Shown: piece after piece, positions 63,901-64,000 of the stretch
How positions within the stretch are numbered: the first letter of the stretch is position 1
How the letters are laid out: each line of letters starts with the position of its first letter
From: Cellulomonas fulva
Lineage (GTDB): Bacteria > Actinomycetota > Actinomycetes > Actinomycetales > Cellulomonadaceae
DNA: 64,000 nt
Direction of reading: 5' to 3'
NCBI RefSeq assembly: GCF_018531375.1
Contig: NZ_JAHBOH010000001.1
Location: 1,116,001-1,180,000 of the forward strand
Notes under the pieces: generated by a model
What the model saw: the letters and a program-made list of their open reading frames with translations, nothing else
Database searches by the model: none
What the model was told of the DNA's origin: nothing
Position numbers and translations under genes: made by a program

Positions 63901-64000
63901 GTGCCCGCGCTCGTGGACCTGGCGATCACCAAGGAGCTGGACGGTGACGCGCTCCAGGTCGGCAGCGCGGCGACCTACGTGCTCACGGTGACCAACCACG
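54955..64000 (+). CDS. Giant secreted DUF11-repeat protein (incomplete at the window edge)
   Basis: Open from GTG54955 (with GGGAGGA before it) to the window end: at least 3015 codons with no stop. A long signal peptide (about 1-54, helix LVAAVAASALVVVLGTVTTV, ending PPAAAAAG) leads to a chain of about 19 DUF11-like beta-sandwich repeats. Repeat starts, marked by ADLGITK-type motifs, are near 55612, 56103, 56590, 57600, 58107, 58545, 59030, 59460, 59923, 60322, 60720, 61093, 61489, 61890, 62280, 62713, 63140, 63512 and 63915; the later ones are about 400 bp apart. Most late repeats hold one Cys pair. It is probably a cell-surface or secreted stalk or adhesin; any anchor lies outside the window. 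Confidence 0.88.
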   Translation, partial: MRSPAVRPSHLSATRRLVAAVAASALVVVLGTVTTVAATVATAVVAAPPAAAAAGSLTLGHDGTTTSVLAGEDGTVQLVAGSAGADGDIAYNVTFVATLPAGATYVAGSTTPAADAPGAPGEPTATQVRPDPLDPAGWYWVLVWSNVSDLPAAGEVRVGFGVALDPDVYPVGSVAHLRTGVYGSSDERVVPDVEVDDTGASATDYDASATDAPDVTVTPVELTKSEPSTESELLRGLEDHVTTYTLTVRTARTAGTDDVVVTDLVPAPLHFLGCESVDVPGGCAALASATTAVDDEGHPVTAVVWQLGNVPAGTTVEIRYRAAAGTEELAADGTFTGASTRQDPAGVPATNRARLTGTYTGAVAPGASADAVDSTEHTVRVMDVALHKSTSASSFVVGGTATFTLEVRVSQYVDAADLVVTDTLPDGVCPFVAPGTQLSGTWPTECSSLPQRAVTGATMTDAVAHADGTFTVRLELDDVAANGTATVTYDTFMRVEHHDGTPTATGDDFVNTAEVAATTTPVPSSPEQGSVAVEDDSSAAVGTAGPTLVKRVWPNAARTPITGLASCPDPGSARWTTTGQPVVRLGDLVCFQVELAAAPGVALREAVLRDFVPVGTRFVEGAVVEQSPSFAITQVTGEPAWRLGDPEGDAWFMPAGASVTAQVVVQVIDVSPSDKDVLGNLVKLRTRDAQGRVSAQRGQVEFAVAPAAPLTLTLTVTTPSGTSTDEQVREGQTATYRLTVTHAGDAAGDDDYPVDRVELWDALPLGFGCDDLVDPSLTCAPGTTAPTTGRDVVRVVLDGADLGADGLLVAGEQVHVDLALVAPSPLSVGSAFRNDASVVEYTAPSTDGRAGATSARFLPAASLAAPDEPNALAANASAVVRTPDVTVAKRLVSTSVTEAGNTASQATVGERATFEYSVSIPARTSVFNGVLTDTQPSNGAFADVEVLAVTTSAGGPALAAGAGCVPAGNVACIDTTTGRVTLPPMWTNATSSPVTVAVTLSVRVADITANSHGATPTDTARFVSDDPVTGQTGLLRDQARTASVQVVLPSPGLTKSPVNGSGNAVDPLTVGAGEVATFRLTATNASGRPPVHDTVVVDCLPAGMTPVTPLPAGLTQGTSTGGSCATGRTTITWSPGSIAGGGSTSTTYQVTVDPAAGGGTSYVNTARRTGSTLANGANGTDDERTLTGSDTGTVTVYRPAGTKVADRATAVPGEQITWTLTTTLPGNANYYDLGVVDAVPAGLVTGAADATLVCTGGDAGWAAACDAAVLHELPQGDGTTRVVWSFGDLPAIPQARTITVTLVSTVDPAGALVVPTTMTNTATVGWFPTDADRAVDASTVFPSTQAIGTAAVQLREPAVTVGKSVSDATVEPDQIVTYTVTATASGVAPRDVTAYDVVVVDTVPAGVVPLTAGGDPVADGGTAGGGTWDATARTITWEVASLASGASATRTYPARLADADELTGTGLTNSVRATSWQSLPQDGRAYGPSAAATATITPLLPLVNTTKSQTTANPVYVGDEVAYAVTLRSAGTGTAATVDLRDVLPAGWDYVAGSATVQVRTAAAVALADPAVAGQTLTWTEVGGAGLDLAPGQTVVVRYRATPTVAAASSAGSAVAHTNTARAARVTDLAGGDSYDGGDGSYVGTQGTATARIHTADLGVTKVHGTWVAGTSTNTWTVSVTNHGPDPAVGVVVDDVLETLPDGVEVVSVAGSGWACSSPSGDLSVDSRCTYAGSLANGATASITVTVAIAADVPSGTTATNDVEVGARTYDDDATNDAATSTATVTTVADLGLVKTGPTSVAAGAAITWDVTVTNHGPSVSRASAADPVVVTDELPDGVTVTSVVPTGATCDPVVGTTLTCARTSDLAVDGSFSIRVVGTVDATLVATDGPLVNGALVTPVTPQGADTHADEDTTSTSVTHTEDLTVDKAIVGELRAGETGTYSITVTNGGPSVSRGVVVTDELPDGLTYAGDVVSDDDWTCTGTTDVTCELGSDLAVGASAATTFTFAVEIDPGVTEDIVNTAVVGSDWRADQDEDTVTTGPTVVADLGITKEHDGDELVAGTGTTFTVVVTNHGPADAPGPLTMTDTVPAGLPLSGAPTADAGTCAVSGQAVTCTLPDGLDVGDDWTIEIPVAVTADALPATSTNTARVQGPASLDEGDDDWPNAADDVVEVVRAADLSITKDADPTTVVAGDPDGVTYTLVVDNAGPSVAAATVVTDTLPTALAPVSATWAGHDDACTLVGQTVTCTIGDLLPSADPIEITVVARVRSGVADGTVVTNTARAASTTPDVDGEGPTSDEDDATTTVDTAATLTIAKTPDVQSVRAGDPAAFDLVVTNEGPSDVLGPVTVTDTLPAGLSYDSSSTAGSPLWTCEADEQEVTCVLGDGTATLVAGTDAPTLTITTLVDPAADAGTYTNTAYASSPLSGDSDPDTADVDVVTSADLGVTKSHSGDAVAGEPFTWTLTVTNGGPSDSRATADEPIVVVDTLPAGVTFAPGDAGVVTGGGFTCVAGDPVDDGELETVRCERPTTLVDGAAVSVDLPVALDADLLGTVTNTATVTPGLTPQPDDATLPDTGTDDVTVTGLADLGIVKTVTTPADEVVAGGALTWDVQVTNVGPSTSRADAETPIVVVDSLPAGVHDATASGDGWACTTDGPRITCERDEDLLVGPAPAITVTATVDSGTTTELRNVVEVVPGLTPQPDGLGGAGAGDQPDQDDAAVTPGTLADLAIAKTVVDEPLAGGTATYRLRVTNLGPSDALDVVVTDGLPDGLTFRALGDTSPGSAWDCTGDVECALVGPLPAAATVWLDVVVDVAPGVTDDVANTATVRSSTPDPVEENNTDTVTSGSDALADLTVDKSHRGEARVGEALTFDLVVTNGGPSFARDVTLSDVVPASLPVTDVRPDGDGWTCAVGEPTSDGTRVLCVRDTLAAGRTAPAVHVDVLVGADAFPSVTNVVDAATATPGPGEPGGATATDDDEVEVPALVDLAITKELDGDALQVGSAATYVLTVTNH

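Noticed and set aside
54979-63999. A 3006-codon open reading frame on the minus strand opposite the giant protein
   Set aside because: It is the shadow of a strongly biased, high-GC coding frame on the plus strand; its translation is a random Arg/Gly/Val/Asp mixture without domains, whereas the plus frame has a signal peptide and clear repeats.

Overview
The window is about 73-75% GC by eye, with GTG starts, four-base ATGA/GTGA overlaps and leaderless genes, so it is actinobacterial. A complete 822-residue cellobiose phosphorylase, which looks very close to the Cellulomonas gilvus/uda enzyme, and an adjoining CebR-like operator point to Cellulomonas or a near relative. Nothing here suggests a plasmid or prophage; it reads as ordinary chromosome with a few repeat-rich spots.

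Layout. 0-5 kb: the end of an E1-beta gene, then the E2 gene of a 2-oxoacid dehydrogenase; a Rieske protein with a small membrane protein; and a CopD-CtaG fusion. 5-6.4 kb: an AbiEi/DUF559-type gene bracketed by oppositely oriented palindromic repeats, one of which supplies its last codons and stop. 6.4-13.3 kb: an S9 peptidase, a small DUF6458 protein, a heme oxygenase behind an iron box, a GAF-GGDEF protein and a thioredoxin/NHL protein. 13.4-18.7 kb: a membrane protein divergent from a LysR regulator, a coupled patatin/PlsC pair, and a TetR regulator with an RNA methyltransferase. 18.7-24.8 kb: a GAF regulator, a TIGR03086-type protein, endonuclease IV, a STAS protein, an aldehyde dehydrogenase with DUF779, and a DinB-like protein.

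24.8-36.9 kb: a small DnaA-box cluster, an uncharacterised gene with a paralogue at 40 kb, a transglutaminase coupled to a permuted ATP-grasp/alpha-E fusion, a chemoreceptor, tRNA-Gly(CCC), an acyl-CoA synthetase under a palindromic operator, a GNAT protein and two tandem paralogous lipoproteins. 35.9-41.4 kb: galM and cbp in one operon (phosphorolysis of cellobiose, then anomer conversion), followed by dcd and the second paralogue. 41.5-43.8 kb: a membrane-bound (Fe-S) oxidoreductase. 44-50.5 kb: a complete mrp antiporter operon (A/B fusion, C, D, E, F, G), every junction overlapping by four bases. 50.6-54.8 kb: an ABC ATPase without the Walker A lysine, an HTTM-type membrane protein with a small partner, an FAD oxidoreductase and DUF4235. 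55 kb to the edge: the first 3015 codons of a giant secreted protein built from DUF11-like repeats.

The spots most worth a second look are the repeat-bracketed DUF559 gene, the ATP-grasp/alpha-E/transglutaminase pair, the paralogous unknowns at 25.0 and 40.2 kb, the giant DUF11 protein with its GGGTSAAC promoter boxes, and several operators readable directly from the DNA (iron box, CebR box, LysR and TetR-type sites). Start codons were chosen by eye from ribosome-binding sites and spacing; no alignment or database search was run.
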